A stretch of 63,865 nucleotides of DNA from Burkholderia pseudomultivorans (GCF_902499075.1 NZ_CABVPP010000041.1:1-63865); one strand, 5' to 3'; shown: positions 29,272 to 39,629, counted from the first letter of the stretch. Notes: generated by a model not told the origin, from the sequence alone. Made by a program: numbers and translations.

Positions 29272-30332
29272 GCGAGTTTCCAGCCGAGCGTCTCGCCTGC
29301 GCGCAGCGGCACGACCGGCGTATCGCCCGCGAAAACCTCGCGCGGCAGTTCCCAGGTTTCGCGGCGCAGCGTGATCGTCTCGGTGCTGTGCGGCAGCCCG
29401 TAGAAATCGGCGCCGAAGCGGCTCGCGAAATTTTCCAGCTTGTCGAGCGCGCCGGCCTGGTCGAACGCTTCCGCATACAGCTCGAGCGCGTGCAGCGCCG
29501 TATAGCAGCCCGCGCAGCCGCATGCGGTTTCCTTCGCGTCGCGCGCGTGCGGCGCGCTGTCGGTGCCGAGGAAGAAGCGCGGGTTGCCGGAGGTCGCCGC
29601 TTCGACCAGCGCGACGCGATGCGTCTCGCGCTTCAGCACCGGCAGGCAGTAGTAATGCGGGCGGATCCCGCCGACGAACAGCGCGTTGCGGCTGTACAGC
29701 AGATGCTGCGGCGTGATCGTCGCGCCGAGCAGGCCCGGCGCCGCGTCGGCGTCGCGCACGTAGTCGGCGGCGTCCTTCGTCGTGATGTGCTCGAACACGA
29801 CCTTCAGGCCCGGGAAATCGCGACGCAGCGGCGTCATCACGCGGTCGATGAAGACCTTCTCGCGATCGAACATGTCGACCGCCGGATCGGTCACCTCGCC
29901 GTGCACGAGCAGCGGCATGCCGGTTTCCTGCATCGCTTCGAGCGCCTTCGCGCACTTCGCGAGATCGCTGACGCCGTGATCGGAGTTCGTCGTCGCGCCG
30001 GCCGGGTACAGCTTCACGCCGTGCACGAAGCCGCTCGCGCGCGCGCGGCGGATTTCGTCGGGCGACGTGTTGTCGGTCAGGTACAGCGTCATCAGCGGCT
30101 CGAACGCCATGCCGGCCGGCAGCGCGGCGAGGATCCGCTCGCGATAGGCCTGCGCATGCGCGGTGGTCGTGACCGGCGGCTTCAGGTTCGGCATGACGAT
30201 CGCGCGGGCGAACTGGCGCGCGGTATGCGGCAGCACGGCGGCCAGCATGTCGCCGTCTCGCAGATGCAGGTGCAGGTCGTCGGGACGGGCGAGCGACAGC
30301 GTCGCCGGAGAGGTAGCGTTCGAGGCAGTCAT
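29268..30332 (-). CDS. pyrC: Dihydroorotase
   Basis: A zinc amidohydrolase that closes carbamoyl-aspartate to dihydroorotate in pyrimidine synthesis. It is the short, E. coli-like type, 354 residues. The metal motif [10 protein letters not shown] has His 21 and His 23; Lys 107, expected to be carboxylated, is in [20 protein letters not shown]; a later FLGTDSAPH block holds the catalytic aspartate. ATG 30332 is chosen by family alignment; there is no clear ribosome site, and the frame is open to 30413. It is coupled to the DUF3025 gene. Confidence 0.95.
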   Translation of the reverse strand: MTASNATSPATLSLARPDDLHLHLRDGDMLAAVLPHTARQFARAIVMPNLKPPVTTTAHAQAYRERILAALPAGMAFEPLMTLYLTDNTSPDEIRRARASGFVHGVKLYPAGATTNSDHGVSDLAKCAKALEAMQETGMPLLVHGEVTDPAVDMFDREKVFIDRVMTPLRRDFPGLKVVFEHITTKDAADYVRDADAAPGLLGATITPQHLLYSRNALFVGGIRPHYYCLPVLKRETHRVALVEAATSGNPRFFLGTDSAPHARDAKETACGCAGCYTALHALELYAEAFDQAGALDKLENFASRFGADFYGLPHSTETITLRRETWELPREVFAGDTPVVPLRAGETLGWKLA

Positions 30333-30450
30333 AGGAGGCGTCGTGAGGAACGGGCTGGAACGGGCGGACGACGGCGGGGCCGGAACGCGCGTGCGCGGGC
30401 CGACTGACGGCAAACCGCAACACGGGGCCTTCGGCCGGCGGAATCCGCTT

Positions 30451-30478
30451 TTTACCGCTCCGGGCTCGGTGATATGCT
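30451..30478 (+). promoter_or_regulatory. Promoter of the glutamine amidotransferase gene
   Basis: TTTACC (30451-30456), a 16-base spacer and TATGCT (30473-30478). It predicts a leader of about 60 bases before ATG 30545. TAAAAT overlapping the start codon at 30542 is too close to be the -10 box for this start. Confidence 0.5.
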
Positions 30479-30544
30479 AGAACCCGCATTGTACCGGGGT
30501 TCACCCGGTTCGTTACCCCGCTTCGACCAGCCGCCCCAAGTAAA

Positions 30545-31459
30545 ATGTGCCAACTCCTAGGAATGAACTGCGCCGCGCCGACGGACGTCACATTCTCCTT
30601 CACAGGTTTCGCGGCCCGGGGCGGGCTCACCGATCACCACGCCGACGGCTGGGGGATCGCCTTCTTCGAAGACAAGGCCTGCCGCCTGTTCATCGACCAG
30701 CAGGCGTCGGCGACATCGCCGATCGCCGAAATGGTCAAGCGCTACCCGATCAAGTCGAAGAACACGATCGCGCACATCCGCAAGGCCACGCAGGGGCACA
30801 TCCTGCTCGAGAACAGCCATCCGTTCATGCGCGAGCTGTGGGGACGGCACTGGATCTTCGCGCATAACGGCGATCTGCAGGACTACGAACCCGACCTCGA
30901 AGGCAGCGTCTACCACCCGGTCGGCACGACCGACAGCGAGCAGGCGTTCTGCGTGCTGATGCAGGGGTTGCGCGAAGCGTTCCCGGGCGCGCAGCCGCCG
31001 CTGCCGGAGCTGTTCGAGCGCGTCGGCGAACTGACGCGCGGGATCACCGATCACGGCGTGTTCAACTTCCTGATGTCGAACGGCCAGGCGCTGTTCGCGC
31101 ACTGCTCGACGCGGCTGCACTACCTGGTGCGCCGCTGGCCGTTCTCGACCGCGCATCTGGTCGACGAGGACCTGTCGATCGACTTCGCGAAATACACGAC
31201 GCCCGAGGATCGCGTCGCGGTGATCGCGACCCAGCCGCTCACCGACAACGAAGTCTGGACCGCGTTCGAGCCGGGCGAGCTGATCATGTTCCAGTGCGGC
31301 GACGTCGCGGCGCGAATGCAGATTCCGGTGCCGGAGCGCGTGCTCGAGAAGCTGCGCAACCCGTCGCTCGACCCGTCCGCGTCCGCGCCGTGCGACACGC
31401 GGCGCGCGGCGCTCGCGGAAGGCGCCGACGCCGACACCGACGACGCAATCGATTTCTGA
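30545..31459 (+). CDS. Class II glutamine amidotransferase (YafJ-like)
   Basis: A 304-residue Ntn-type glutaminase. Cys 2 directly follows the start methionine (MCQLLGMN) and would become the N-terminal nucleophile. ADGWGIAFF, IAHIRKATQG, HNG (FAHNGDL) and TTDSEQAF are the glutamine-site motifs. Relatives include YafJ and EgtC. There is no fused synthase domain, so the amide acceptor is not known; no ergothioneine genes are near. The last 35 residues are an acidic, variable tail. It is transcribed alone; a G+C hairpin with TTTCT lies after it at 31464-31489. Confidence 0.85.
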   Translation: MCQLLGMNCAAPTDVTFSFTGFAARGGLTDHHADGWGIAFFEDKACRLFIDQQASATSPIAEMVKRYPIKSKNTIAHIRKATQGHILLENSHPFMRELWGRHWIFAHNGDLQDYEPDLEGSVYHPVGTTDSEQAFCVLMQGLREAFPGAQPPLPELFERVGELTRGITDHGVFNFLMSNGQALFAHCSTRLHYLVRRWPFSTAHLVDEDLSIDFAKYTTPEDRVAVIATQPLTDNEVWTAFEPGELIMFQCGDVAARMQIPVPERVLEKLRNPSLDPSASAPCDTRRAALAEGADADTDDAIDF

Positions 31460-31463
31460 ACGC

Positions 31464-31489
31464 GGCGCGCGGCCGTCGCGCGCCGTTTC
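31464..31489 (+). terminator. Possible terminator after the amidotransferase gene
   Basis: GGCGCGCG (31464-31471) pairs with CGCGCGCC (31477-31484) over a five-base loop and is followed by GTTTCT. The U tract is short, so the call is tentative. Confidence 0.5.
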
Positions 31490-31589
31490 TGCACGCCCGA
31501 GCGCTGCATTTCGCGGCCGAAATCCCTGCCCCGCCCGTTTCCGTTTCATCCGGACCACAATTCAGCAAATCGGCGCGCCGCCCCGCAAT

Positions 31590-32032
31590 ATTCACTTGAT
31601 TTTATTAATTTTCAAGCGAAAATAATCCATATGCGAAACAAAAAATCGCGATCCGCTAAAAGCACATAATCCGGAAACCCTATTTTAACGCATCGAAATT
31701 TGCCGAACCGTGCGTCAGCCCACCGATTCGGCAATTCCCCGCCCCGCCGACGATCCCCGCCAAACCATTGTCCACAAAGGCTTTCGGTTCGTACGATCAC
31801 ACATTTCAGAAATACCGGATTTAATCGGCATTAACGCCACGATTTTAATTTTTTTGATAATCGACCGCTTACGCAGTCAGTAGACTCCCCTCATCCTCGG
31901 TGTAGCGAAATGCGACTGGCGCAGCAAGCCGCCACGGTCGCCGCATGTCCATTCCGGATATTGATTCACCGCGGAACGCGCTTTCACCGTATCGCGGTGA
32001 ATACCACTTCAAAAGAAAAAGAGGGGCATGTC
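31590..32032 (+). promoter_or_regulatory. A/T-rich upstream region of the autotransporter gene
   Basis: About 440 bases with base composition well below the surrounding genes, including TTGATTTTATTAATTTTCAA-like tracts near 31600 and GATTTTAATTTTTTTGATAA near 31841-31860. GATAAT at 31856-31861 may be a -10 box. No open frame here looks coding. Such DNA often binds nucleoid silencers or carries surface-protein regulation; that is inference. Confidence 0.5.
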
Positions 32033-35000
32033 GTGAATCACTCATTTCGATCGATATGGAGCGAGACCACCGGGTGCTGGGTCGCAGTGGCGGAAACATC
32101 GCGGGCGCGCGGCAAGCGTTCGGGCAGCCGGTCCGGCGGCAGCATCGTCGCATCGGCGAGCGCCAACCGGCCGCGACTGCGCGTCGCCGCGCTGGGCGCC
32201 GCATTGACTACCTTGGCCGCGCTGTCCTCCGGCGCCGCGTACGCGTCGAGTTGCGGCAACGGCGCGCCGGTCGCGACGGGCGGCACCTGCGCAATCGGCA
32301 GCTACGGCCCGGTCGCGAACGACAACCTGGCCGGTGCCGCGACCGTCTCGGGCGGCGACAGGGTCGGCGTCACCGGCGCATGGACAGGCGCCACCGGCGA
32401 CGCCGGCTACACGATGGTGCCGCTCGGCAGCGCGTCGACCGTGTCGGGCGACCCGAGCCAGCCGCAACTGTCGCTCGGCGGCAAGACGCAGAGCGTCAGC
32501 ACGCCCGACTCGATCACCGGCACCCATACGTCGATCGCAACCTACAACTCGTCGGAATTCGCCGCGTCGAGCGCAGGCTCGGTCGACGTCCCCGTCTATC
32601 ACGACGTGAACGGCAACCAGTACCTGAACACGCGCATCGGCACGGTCGCCGACACCGGCGGCACGCTCGACGTGTCGATCGGCAATCCGGCGAATGCGCC
32701 GGCGGCGGCCGGCAATGCGATCACGATGGCGGCCAAGCAGACCGACCTGACCTTCGCGGACGGCACCGGCGCGGCGCCGAGCGTCGTCAACTGGAATTCG
32801 CGCAACCAGGTCTGGTTCACCACCGGTGACTATCTCGCGAACGGCGGCCCGGTCGGCAGCATCCAGCTCGATGTGCCGACCTACGCCGGCACCTTCACCG
32901 CGTTCGACGGCAGCACCTGGACCGTCACCGATGCCGCGTCGCTCGCCGCGTACAACGACTTCCTGGTGCGCTCGATCCAGAGCGGCGCGCTCGGCTCGCA
33001 GGCCGCCTACGACAGCGCGTTCGGCCAGGCCGTCACGATCTCGACGGAAACCTTCCAGTACGCGAACGACGTGTCCGCGGGCGACAAGAACGCGCTGCCG
33101 ATCGATCACCTGTCGGTCATGCACGGCACCGGCGCGAACGCGACGCTGCATATCGGCACGGGCGGCCAGATCGACTTTCGCGGCACCAACACGATCGACT
33201 CGAGTTCGGCCGTGCTCGCGGAACACGGCGCGCATTTCGTCAACGACGGCAGCCTGTCGGGCGACTTCACGCTGGTCCGCCTGCTGAGCGGCGCAAGCGG
33301 CGTCAACAACGGCGCGATCTCCGCAGGTTACGCGGCCGGCGACAACTTCAACACGGGCGGCAGCGCAGCGCCCGACAACTTCGGCTTCGGCGCATATACC
33401 GAAGGCTTCGGCGTCTATGCGGACGGCAAGGGCACGACCTTCGTCAACAACGGCGTGATGAACGTCGGTGCGTGGACGCTGAACGGCGACCACCCGGACC
33501 TGCAGAGCTACGCAGTGGCCGTGACGGGCGGCGCCGCCGCGTCGAACGCCGGCACGATCAACGTCGGCGTCAATGCGACCACGCTCGACAGCCAGGTGAT
33601 CGGCGGGCTCGTCGCCGGCGGCAGCTTCACGAACGAAGCCGGCGGCACGATCTATCTCGGCCGCGCCGCGCAGTACGACGGCGCGGCGCCGGAAGCCGCG
33701 AACGACGTCGCACTGTCCGCGCATGCGTACGGCGTGCTGCTCGGCCAGTCCGGCACCGCGAGCAACCTCGGCACCATCGTGATCGGCTCGCAGACGCAGA
33801 ACGGCGCCGCGATGGCAAGCATCGGCTCGACCGCCGGCACGCTGACCAACGCCGGCACGATCGCCGTCAACGGCGCGGCGCCGGGCACGCCGCTCGCCAA
33901 CGTCGGCATGCTCGCGGCCAACAGCGGCGCGACCGTGACCAACACCGGCACCATCACGCTGAACGGCGTGAACGGGATCGGCATCATGGTGGTCGGCAAC
34001 GGCGCGACCGCGACGTCCGCGACCTCGACCGGCACGATCGACGTGGCCGGCGCGCTCGACCCGGCGTCGGACATGCGCAACTACGGCGTGTGGGCCGAAG
34101 GGCCGAACGCGACGGCCCGGCTCGACGGCGCGCTGAACCTGACGGGCAACGGCGCGATCGGCGTGCACGCGCGCGCCGGCGCGACCATCGACGTCGGCGC
34201 CAACGCGGTGCCGGACTTCGTGTCGGGCACCAACCAGATCGGCTTCTACGCGTATGGCGCGGGCTCGAAGATCAACGTGGCCGCGCAGAATCTCACGGTC
34301 GGCACCGACGATTCGACGCTGTTCCGCGTCGCGGGCGGCGCAGCCTATACGGGCGCATCGACGGCCGGCACGCTGACGACCAACGTCGACGGCCAGCACG
34401 CGCGCGGCGTGCTCGCGACCGACGCCGGCACCACGCTGTCGACCGGCGACGCGGTCTACAACGTCAACGGCGCGAACGGCATCGCCGTCGCGGTCGAAGG
34501 CGGCGCGACCGGCACGATCGACGCAGGCGCGACGATCAACCTGAATGCGGCCGGCGCGATCGCGGGCGTCGTCGACGGCCAGCCGCACGACCTGTCCGGC
34601 GCGAATGCCGGTGCACCGGTCGCGACGACGCTGACCAACGAGGCCGCCGTCACGTCGTCGACCGCGGGCGTGACGGGCTTCGTCGCACAGAACCTCGGCA
34701 CGCTCGATAACCGCAACACCGTGCTGCTGACAGGCGCCGGCTCGACCGGCGTGGTGGTCGGCACGCAGGGCACGGTGAACAACGCATCGACGATCCGCGT
34801 GTCCGACGGCACCGGCGCGCTCGTGCAGGGCGCGTCGGCGACGCTGACCAACACGGGCTCGATCGAGGCCGACGACGGCATCGCCGGCATCCACCTGACG
34901 GGCGCCGGCGCGTCGGTCGCGCTGTCGGGTGCGGGCACCGTCGCCGCGAACGGCAGCGCCGACGGCGTGCTGATCGACTCGACCGTGTCGGACGGCGGCA

Positions 35001-37285
35001 TCGCGGCCGGCGCAACGTCGATCGCGGTCGGCGGCTCGGGCAAGGGCATCGACAACCTGGGCACCCACACGACGATCGTGCTGTCGGGCACGCAGATCGG
35101 CACGACCGGCACCGGCGCCGACGGCCTGTCGTCGAGCGGCGCCGGCGCGCGGATCTCGACCGATGCCGCCACACGCGTGCACACCGCCGGCGACGGCGCG
35201 CGCGGCATGGTCGTGTCGGGCACGGACTCGACGCTGGCAGCCGGCGGCACGACCGTCGCGACGGCCGGCGCCGGCGCAGCCGCGCTCGTCGTCGGCAACG
35301 GCGCGACGGCGCTGCTGTCGGGCACGAAGATCGGCACGGCCGGCGCCGCGGCCGACGGCCTCGTCGCGCAGAACGGCGGCCGCATCGCCGATACGGGCTC
35401 GTCGATATCGAGCGCGGCCGGCCGCGGCGCAACCGCGGACAGCGGCGGCACGCTCGCGCTGACGGGCACGACGCTCAAGGGCGCGACGGCCGGCGTGCTG
35501 ACCTCGGACACGCTCGCGACCGGCGCGACGAGTTCGGTGCTCGTCGACGGCGGCAGCGTGACGTCGATCGGCGGGCCGGCATTCGCCGCGCGCGGCGGCG
35601 CCGCCGACATCGCAGTGCGCAACGGCACGGTCGTGACGGCCGGCAACGGCACGCTGCTGGATCTGTCGAACGGCAGCCAGGCGACCTTCGACGCGTCGGC
35701 GGTGAACCTGACCGGCGACATCGTCTCCGACGCATCGAGCACCGGCAACGTGTTCCTGACCCAGCGCACGACGCTGACCGGCCGGATCGACCCGGTCGCG
35801 CTGACGGTCGACGGCACGAGCACGTGGAACATGACGGCAAGCTCGGTGCTGAGCAGCCTGACGAACGCGGGCACGGTCGCCTTCGCCGCACCGACCGGCT
35901 CGCCGGCGCTGACCGGCAGCTACAAGACGCTGACGACCGGCAGCTACGTCGGCAACGGCGGCACGATCGCGCTGAACACGTTCCTCGGCGCCGACGCGTC
36001 GCCGACCGACCGCGTGATCGTCAGCGGCGGCGCCGCGAGCGGCACGACCGGCCTGAAGATCGCCAACACGGCCGGCACCGGCGCGCAGACGACCGGCGAC
36101 GGGATTCCGGTGGTCGTCACGGCCAACGGCGGCACGACCACCGCGTCGGCGTTCCATCTCGCCGGCCCCGTGCAGGCCGGCGCGTACGAATACCGGCTCT
36201 ACCGCGGCGGCCAGGGCGACGCGAACGGCTGGTATCTGCGCTCGCAGCTCGACCCGACCGACCCGGGCGATCCGGTCGGCCCGTCCGGCAGCGGCAACGG
36301 CAACGGCGGCAATCTCGCCTATCGTCCGGGCGTCTCCGGTTACGCGTTGACGCCGCTGCTCAACGCCGACTACGGCTTCTCGACGCTCGGCAAGCTGCAC
36401 GAGCGCGTCGGCGACGTCTACAACCTCGAGAAGCAGCAGCCCGGCAACCGCGACGGCGTGTGGGGGCGCATCGGCGGCCAGAGCCTCGATGCGAACGCAG
36501 GACGCTTCGCGGCCGACGAGCGCACGTTCTTCGCGCAGCTCGGCAAGGACTGGACGCTCGACCAGACGCCCAACGGCGGCAGCACGCACGCGGGCGTGAC
36601 CGCGACCATCGGCACGTCGAACGCGAGCTTCACCGACCTCGCACGCAGCGACACGCCGGACCTGTCGACGTCGACCGGTTCGGTGCAGATGCATGCGCAG
36701 AGCATCGGCGGCTACTGGACGAAGTATCTGTCCGACGGCACGTACTTCGACAGCGTCGGCCAGGTCACGCACTACGGCAACCGCTATCGCGACAGCTACG
36801 GCAACGAAGCGTCGCAGAACGGCTTCGGCGTCGCGCTGTCGCAGGAGGTCGGCAAGCCGTTCGCGGTCGGCGGCACGCCGATCGCGGTCGAGCCGCAGGC
36901 GCAGCTGATGTACCAGTACCTGAAGCTCAACGGCTTCAGCGACAACGTGTCGGCCGTATCGGGCACGACCAGCAACGCGCTGCGCGGGCGCGTCGGCGTG
37001 CGCATCTTCCGGCCGAACCTCGAGTCGAACGCAGGCGGCGGCGCCGCGACGCCGTACTTCACGGCCGACGTGCTGCACGACTTCCTGTCGCCGGGCCAGA
37101 CCGTCGTCGGCGGCACGCCGTTCGCGACGCACCTGGGCCGCACGTGGTACGAACTCGGCGTCGGCGTGACCGCGGGCTTCGGCAAGTCGGGCGAGCTGTA
37201 CGCGAACGCGAAGTACGCGCGCAATATCGGCGGGTCGTACCGGCGCGGCATCGTCGGGCAGGTCGGCTATCGGTACAGCTGGTAG
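32033..37285 (+). CDS. ESPR-containing type V autotransporter adhesin
   Basis: A 1750-residue surface protein. The start is GTG 32033 with GAGGGG upstream. It opens with the extended signal peptide region (MNHSFRSIWSETTGCWVAVA, then a basic stretch), a hydrophobic core and a cleavage site near residue 71 (GAAYA-SS). The passenger is Gly/Ala/Thr/Asn-rich with many imperfect TNxGTI-type repeats, as in beta-helical adhesins. From about residue 1472 (DGVWGRIGGQ) to the end is a beta-barrel autotransporter domain of about 275 residues, ending in the aromatic YRYSW. It is the classical single-chain type (Va), with no trimeric YadA anchor. The ligand is unknown. No partner gene lies alongside it. 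Confidence 0.93.
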   Translation: MNHSFRSIWSETTGCWVAVAETSRARGKRSGSRSGGSIVASASANRPRLRVAALGAALTTLAALSSGAAYASSCGNGAPVATGGTCAIGSYGPVANDNLAGAATVSGGDRVGVTGAWTGATGDAGYTMVPLGSASTVSGDPSQPQLSLGGKTQSVSTPDSITGTHTSIATYNSSEFAASSAGSVDVPVYHDVNGNQYLNTRIGTVADTGGTLDVSIGNPANAPAAAGNAITMAAKQTDLTFADGTGAAPSVVNWNSRNQVWFTTGDYLANGGPVGSIQLDVPTYAGTFTAFDGSTWTVTDAASLAAYNDFLVRSIQSGALGSQAAYDSAFGQAVTISTETFQYANDVSAGDKNALPIDHLSVMHGTGANATLHIGTGGQIDFRGTNTIDSSSAVLAEHGAHFVNDGSLSGDFTLVRLLSGASGVNNGAISAGYAAGDNFNTGGSAAPDNFGFGAYTEGFGVYADGKGTTFVNNGVMNVGAWTLNGDHPDLQSYAVAVTGGAAASNAGTINVGVNATTLDSQVIGGLVAGGSFTNEAGGTIYLGRAAQYDGAAPEAANDVALSAHAYGVLLGQSGTASNLGTIVIGSQTQNGAAMASIGSTAGTLTNAGTIAVNGAAPGTPLANVGMLAANSGATVTNTGTITLNGVNGIGIMVVGNGATATSATSTGTIDVAGALDPASDMRNYGVWAEGPNATARLDGALNLTGNGAIGVHARAGATIDVGANAVPDFVSGTNQIGFYAYGAGSKINVAAQNLTVGTDDSTLFRVAGGAAYTGASTAGTLTTNVDGQHARGVLATDAGTTLSTGDAVYNVNGANGIAVAVEGGATGTIDAGATINLNAAGAIAGVVDGQPHDLSGANAGAPVATTLTNEAAVTSSTAGVTGFVAQNLGTLDNRNTVLLTGAGSTGVVVGTQGTVNNASTIRVSDGTGALVQGASATLTNTGSIEADDGIAGIHLTGAGASVALSGAGTVAANGSADGVLIDSTVSDGGIAAGATSIAVGGSGKGIDNLGTHTTIVLSGTQIGTTGTGADGLSSSGAGARISTDAATRVHTAGDGARGMVVSGTDSTLAAGGTTVATAGAGAAALVVGNGATALLSGTKIGTAGAAADGLVAQNGGRIADTGSSISSAAGRGATADSGGTLALTGTTLKGATAGVLTSDTLATGATSSVLVDGGSVTSIGGPAFAARGGAADIAVRNGTVVTAGNGTLLDLSNGSQATFDASAVNLTGDIVSDASSTGNVFLTQRTTLTGRIDPVALTVDGTSTWNMTASSVLSSLTNAGTVAFAAPTGSPALTGSYKTLTTGSYVGNGGTIALNTFLGADASPTDRVIVSGGAASGTTGLKIANTAGTGAQTTGDGIPVVVTANGGTTTASAFHLAGPVQAGAYEYRLYRGGQGDANGWYLRSQLDPTDPGDPVGPSGSGNGNGGNLAYRPGVSGYALTPLLNADYGFSTLGKLHERVGDVYNLEKQQPGNRDGVWGRIGGQSLDANAGRFAADERTFFAQLGKDWTLDQTPNGGSTHAGVTATIGTSNASFTDLARSDTPDLSTSTGSVQMHAQSIGGYWTKYLSDGTYFDSVGQVTHYGNRYRDSYGNEASQNGFGVALSQEVGKPFAVGGTPIAVEPQAQLMYQYLKLNGFSDNVSAVSGTTSNALRGRVGVRIFRPNLESNAGGGAATPYFTADVLHDFLSPGQTVVGGTPFATHLGRTWYELGVGVTAGFGKSGELYANAKYARNIGGSYRRGIVGQVGYRYSW

Positions 37286-37340
37286 CCGTCCGGCGCGACG
37301 GCTGCCCGGCGGCGCGCGGCACCGGCGCCGCCGGCCGACG

Positions 37341-37375
37341 AAAAAAAACCGCCCGGCGCACTGCCGGGCGGTTTC
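37341..37375. terminator. Bidirectional terminator between autotransporter and gltL
   Basis: The stem AACCGCCCGGC (37347-37357) pairs with GCCGGGCGGTT (37363-37373) over five bases. Eight A residues precede it, which makes a strong minus-strand terminator for the glt operon; the plus side has only TTT. Confidence 0.88.
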
Positions 37376-37405
37376 TGCATGACCGCGGGAAACCCGCGGC
37401 GACGC

Positions 37406-38131
37406 TCAGTGCAGGATCTTCGCGAGGAAGTCCTTCGCGCGCTCCGATTTCGGGTTCGAGAAGAAGTCGTCCTTGCGGTCGTCCTCGACGATCGCGCCCT
37501 TGTCCATGAAGATCACGCGGTGCGCGACCTTCTTCGCGAAGCCCATCTCGTGCGTGACGACCATCATCGTCATCCCTTCCTGCGCGAGTTCGACCATCAC
37601 GTCCAGCACTTCGTTGATCATCTCCGGATCGAGCGCGGACGTCGGCTCGTCGAACAGCATCGCGATCGGGTCCATCGACAGCGCGCGCGCGATCGCGACC
37701 CGCTGCTGCTGGCCGCCCGACAGCTGGCCCGGGAACTTGTGCGCATGCGCCTTCAGGCCGACGCGGTCGAGCAGCTTCAGCCCCTTCTCGGTCGCCTCGT
37801 CCTTGCTGCGGCCGAGCACCTTGACCTGCGCGAGCGTCAGGTTCTCGGTGATCGACAGATGCGGGAACAGCTCGAAATGCTGGAACACCATGCCGACCTT
37901 CGAGCGCAGCTTCGACAGGTTCGTCTTCTTGTCGCCGACCGACTGGCCGTTCACGAGGATCTCGCCCTGCTGGAACGGCTCGAGGCCGTTCACGGTCTTG
38001 ATCAGCGTCGACTTGCCCGAGCCCGACGGCCCGCACACGACGACCACCTCGCCCTTCTTCACTTCGGTCGTGCAGTCGGTGAGAACCTGAAACTGGCCGT
38101 ACCACTTCGAAACGTTCTTGATGGAAATCAT
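37406..38131 (-). CDS. gltL: Glutamate/aspartate ABC transporter ATPase
   Basis: The 241-residue ATPase of a polar amino acid importer. Walker [11 protein letters not shown]-loop [10 protein letters not shown], signature LSGGQQQRV and Walker [14 protein letters not shown] are all intact, followed by the H-loop VTHEMGF. It is the last gene of gltI-gltJ-gltK-gltL and starts inside the gltK stop (ATGA). It drives uptake by two GltL copies against the GltJK membrane pair. Confidence 0.94.
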   Translation of the reverse strand: MISIKNVSKWYGQFQVLTDCTTEVKKGEVVVVCGPSGSGKSTLIKTVNGLEPFQQGEILVNGQSVGDKKTNLSKLRSKVGMVFQHFELFPHLSITENLTLAQVKVLGRSKDEATEKGLKLLDRVGLKAHAHKFPGQLSGGQQQRVAIARALSMDPIAMLFDEPTSALDPEMINEVLDVMVELAQEGMTMMVVTHEMGFAKKVAHRVIFMDKGAIVEDDRKDDFFSNPKSERAKDFLAKILH

Positions 38132-38805
38132 CTTGTGACCTTTTTCTGGAGACCTTTGACGAGGGCAGACGCCACCGAGCAAATCACGAAATAGCAGGCG
38201 CCGGCGAACAGCACCATCTCGACGGTGGTGCCGTCGCGATCGCCGATGTTGGCGGCCGTGCGGAAGAAGTCCGCGAGGCTGATCACGTACACGAGCGACG
38301 TGTCCTGGAACAGCACGATCGCCTGCGTGAGCAGCAGCGGCACCATCGCGCGAAACGCCTGCGGCAGGATCACGAGGCGCATCGCCAGCCCGTAGTTCAT
38401 GCCGAGCGCGAACGCGGCGTTCACCTGCCCGCGCGGCACCGCCTGGATGCCGGCGCGGATGATCTCCGAATAATACGCGGCTTCGAACAGCGAGAACGCG
38501 ACCATCGCCGACGCAAGCCGGATGTCGATCGTCGGCGACAGCCCGAGCACGCCCTGCAGCACCTGCGGCACGATCAGGAAGAACCACAGCAGCACCATCA
38601 CGAGCGGGATCGAGCGGAACACCGTCACGTACGCCTTCGCGAACCATGCGAGCGGCTTCACGCCCGACAGCCGCATCAGCGCCAGCAGCGTGCCCCAGAC
38701 GATCCCGACCACGATCGCGATCAGCGTGATCTTGAACGTGACGATCGCGCCGGTCCAGAGCGTCGGCAGCGCGCCGGGAATACTACTCCAGTCGAACTGA
38801 TGCAT
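38128..38805 (-). CDS. gltK: Glutamate/aspartate ABC transporter permease GltK
   Basis: A 225-residue inner-membrane permease of the His/Glu/Gln family, with about five hydrophobic helices. The ATPase-contact (EAA) loop is visible in [22 protein letters not shown]. The first ATG 38805 shares one base with the gltJ stop (TGATG) and the end overlaps gltL by four bases, so the three are translationally coupled. Substrate assignment rests on similarity to E. coli GltK and the linked gltI. Confidence 0.92.
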   Translation of the reverse strand: MHQFDWSSIPGALPTLWTGAIVTFKITLIAIVVGIVWGTLLALMRLSGVKPLAWFAKAYVTVFRSIPLVMVLLWFFLIVPQVLQGVLGLSPTIDIRLASAMVAFSLFEAAYYSEIIRAGIQAVPRGQVNAAFALGMNYGLAMRLVILPQAFRAMVPLLLTQAIVLFQDTSLVYVISLADFFRTAANIGDRDGTTVEMVLFAGACYFVICSVASALVKGLQKKVTR

Positions 38806-39545
38806 CACTTGCCTCCGATGTAGCCGGGCAGCCGCGTGCGGCCTTCGATCCAGCGCATGAACGCCATCACGACGAGGTTGATGAGCACGTAGGCGAGCGT
38901 GACCGCGATGAACGACTCGTAGGTCTGCGCGGTGTAGTCGACGAGCTGGCGCGCCTGCGCGGACAGGTCGAGCAGGCCGATCGTCGACGCGACCGCCGAG
39001 TTCTTGAAGATGTTCAGGAACTCGGACGTGAGCGGCGGCACGATGATCCGGTACGCGACCGGCAGCAGCACGTAGCGATACGTCTGCCACTGCGTGAAGC
39101 CCATCGCGAGACCGGCGGCGCGCTGGCCCTTCGGCAGCGCGTTGATCCCCGAGCGCACCTGTTCGCACACGCGCGCGCCGGTGAACAGCCCGAGACAGAC
39201 GATCGACGCAGTGAAGAACTGCGTGCCGGGCGGCAACTGCTTGATCCAGGTGCCGATCGATGCGGGCAGCAACTCGGGCACGACGAGGTACCAGATGAAG
39301 AACTGCACGATCAGCGGAATGTTGCGGAAGATCGACACGTACACGGTGCCGATCGCGGACAGCCATTTGTTCGGCACGGTGCGCAGCACGCCGAACAGCG
39401 AACCGACGATCAGCGCGATGACCCAGGCGACGAGCGACACCTCGATCGTCACCCAGAAGCCGGACATCAGCCATCCGAAATAAGTCGTCGGCTCGCCGGT
39501 CGAGACGGGGCTCAGGAAAATGCCCCAGTTCCAGTGGTATGACAT
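38805..39545 (-). CDS. gltJ: Glutamate/aspartate ABC transporter permease GltJ
   Basis: A 246-residue permease with the family N-terminus [19 protein letters not shown], typical of GltJ. About five membrane helices, and the coupling loop [23 protein letters not shown]. It pairs with GltK to form the channel. It is separated from gltI by 84 bases that contain a hairpin, which probably lowers permease expression relative to the binding protein. Confidence 0.92.
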   Translation of the reverse strand: MSYHWNWGIFLSPVSTGEPTTYFGWLMSGFWVTIEVSLVAWVIALIVGSLFGVLRTVPNKWLSAIGTVYVSIFRNIPLIVQFFIWYLVVPELLPASIGTWIKQLPPGTQFFTASIVCLGLFTGARVCEQVRSGINALPKGQRAAGLAMGFTQWQTYRYVLLPVAYRIIVPPLTSEFLNIFKNSAVASTIGLLDLSAQARQLVDYTAQTYESFIAVTLAYVLINLVVMAFMRWIEGRTRLPGYIGGK

Positions 39546-39560
39546 GGGCAGGACTCCAGC

Positions 39561-39596
39561 AAAAAGAAACGGAAGAAGCGTGGCCTCTTCCGTTTC
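39561..39596 (-). terminator. Attenuating hairpin between gltI and gltJ
   Basis: GAAACGGAAGA (39566-39576) pairs with TCTTCCGTTTC (39586-39596) over nine bases; on the minus strand the stem is followed by a CTTTTTG tract. Lying inside the operon, it would let part of the transcripts end after gltI, a common way to make excess binding protein. Confidence 0.75.
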
Positions 39597-39629
39597 GTCG
39601 GCATCAACTCTGCGTCAACGGACGCGCGG

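Noticed and set aside
28384-30630. A 748-codon minus-strand frame that could be a PyrC-DUF3025 fusion
   Set aside because: PyrC is complete in another frame (29268-30332); the upstream part of this frame is low-complexity. The DUF3025 gene starts at GTG 29271 overlapping the pyrC stop.
32500-36200. Short similar segments in the autotransporter gene, considered as a CRISPR-like or tandem repeat array
   Set aside because: The repeats are imperfect at the DNA level, in frame, and encode beta-helix-type protein repeats.
32042-37132. A 1696-codon open frame on the minus strand opposite the autotransporter gene
   Set aside because: It mirrors codon usage of the plus-strand gene, is an unbroken Arg/Ala/Val/Asp-rich string with no domain, and has no start signal. 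It is an effect of high G+C composition and repetitive Gly/Ala/Thr codons.
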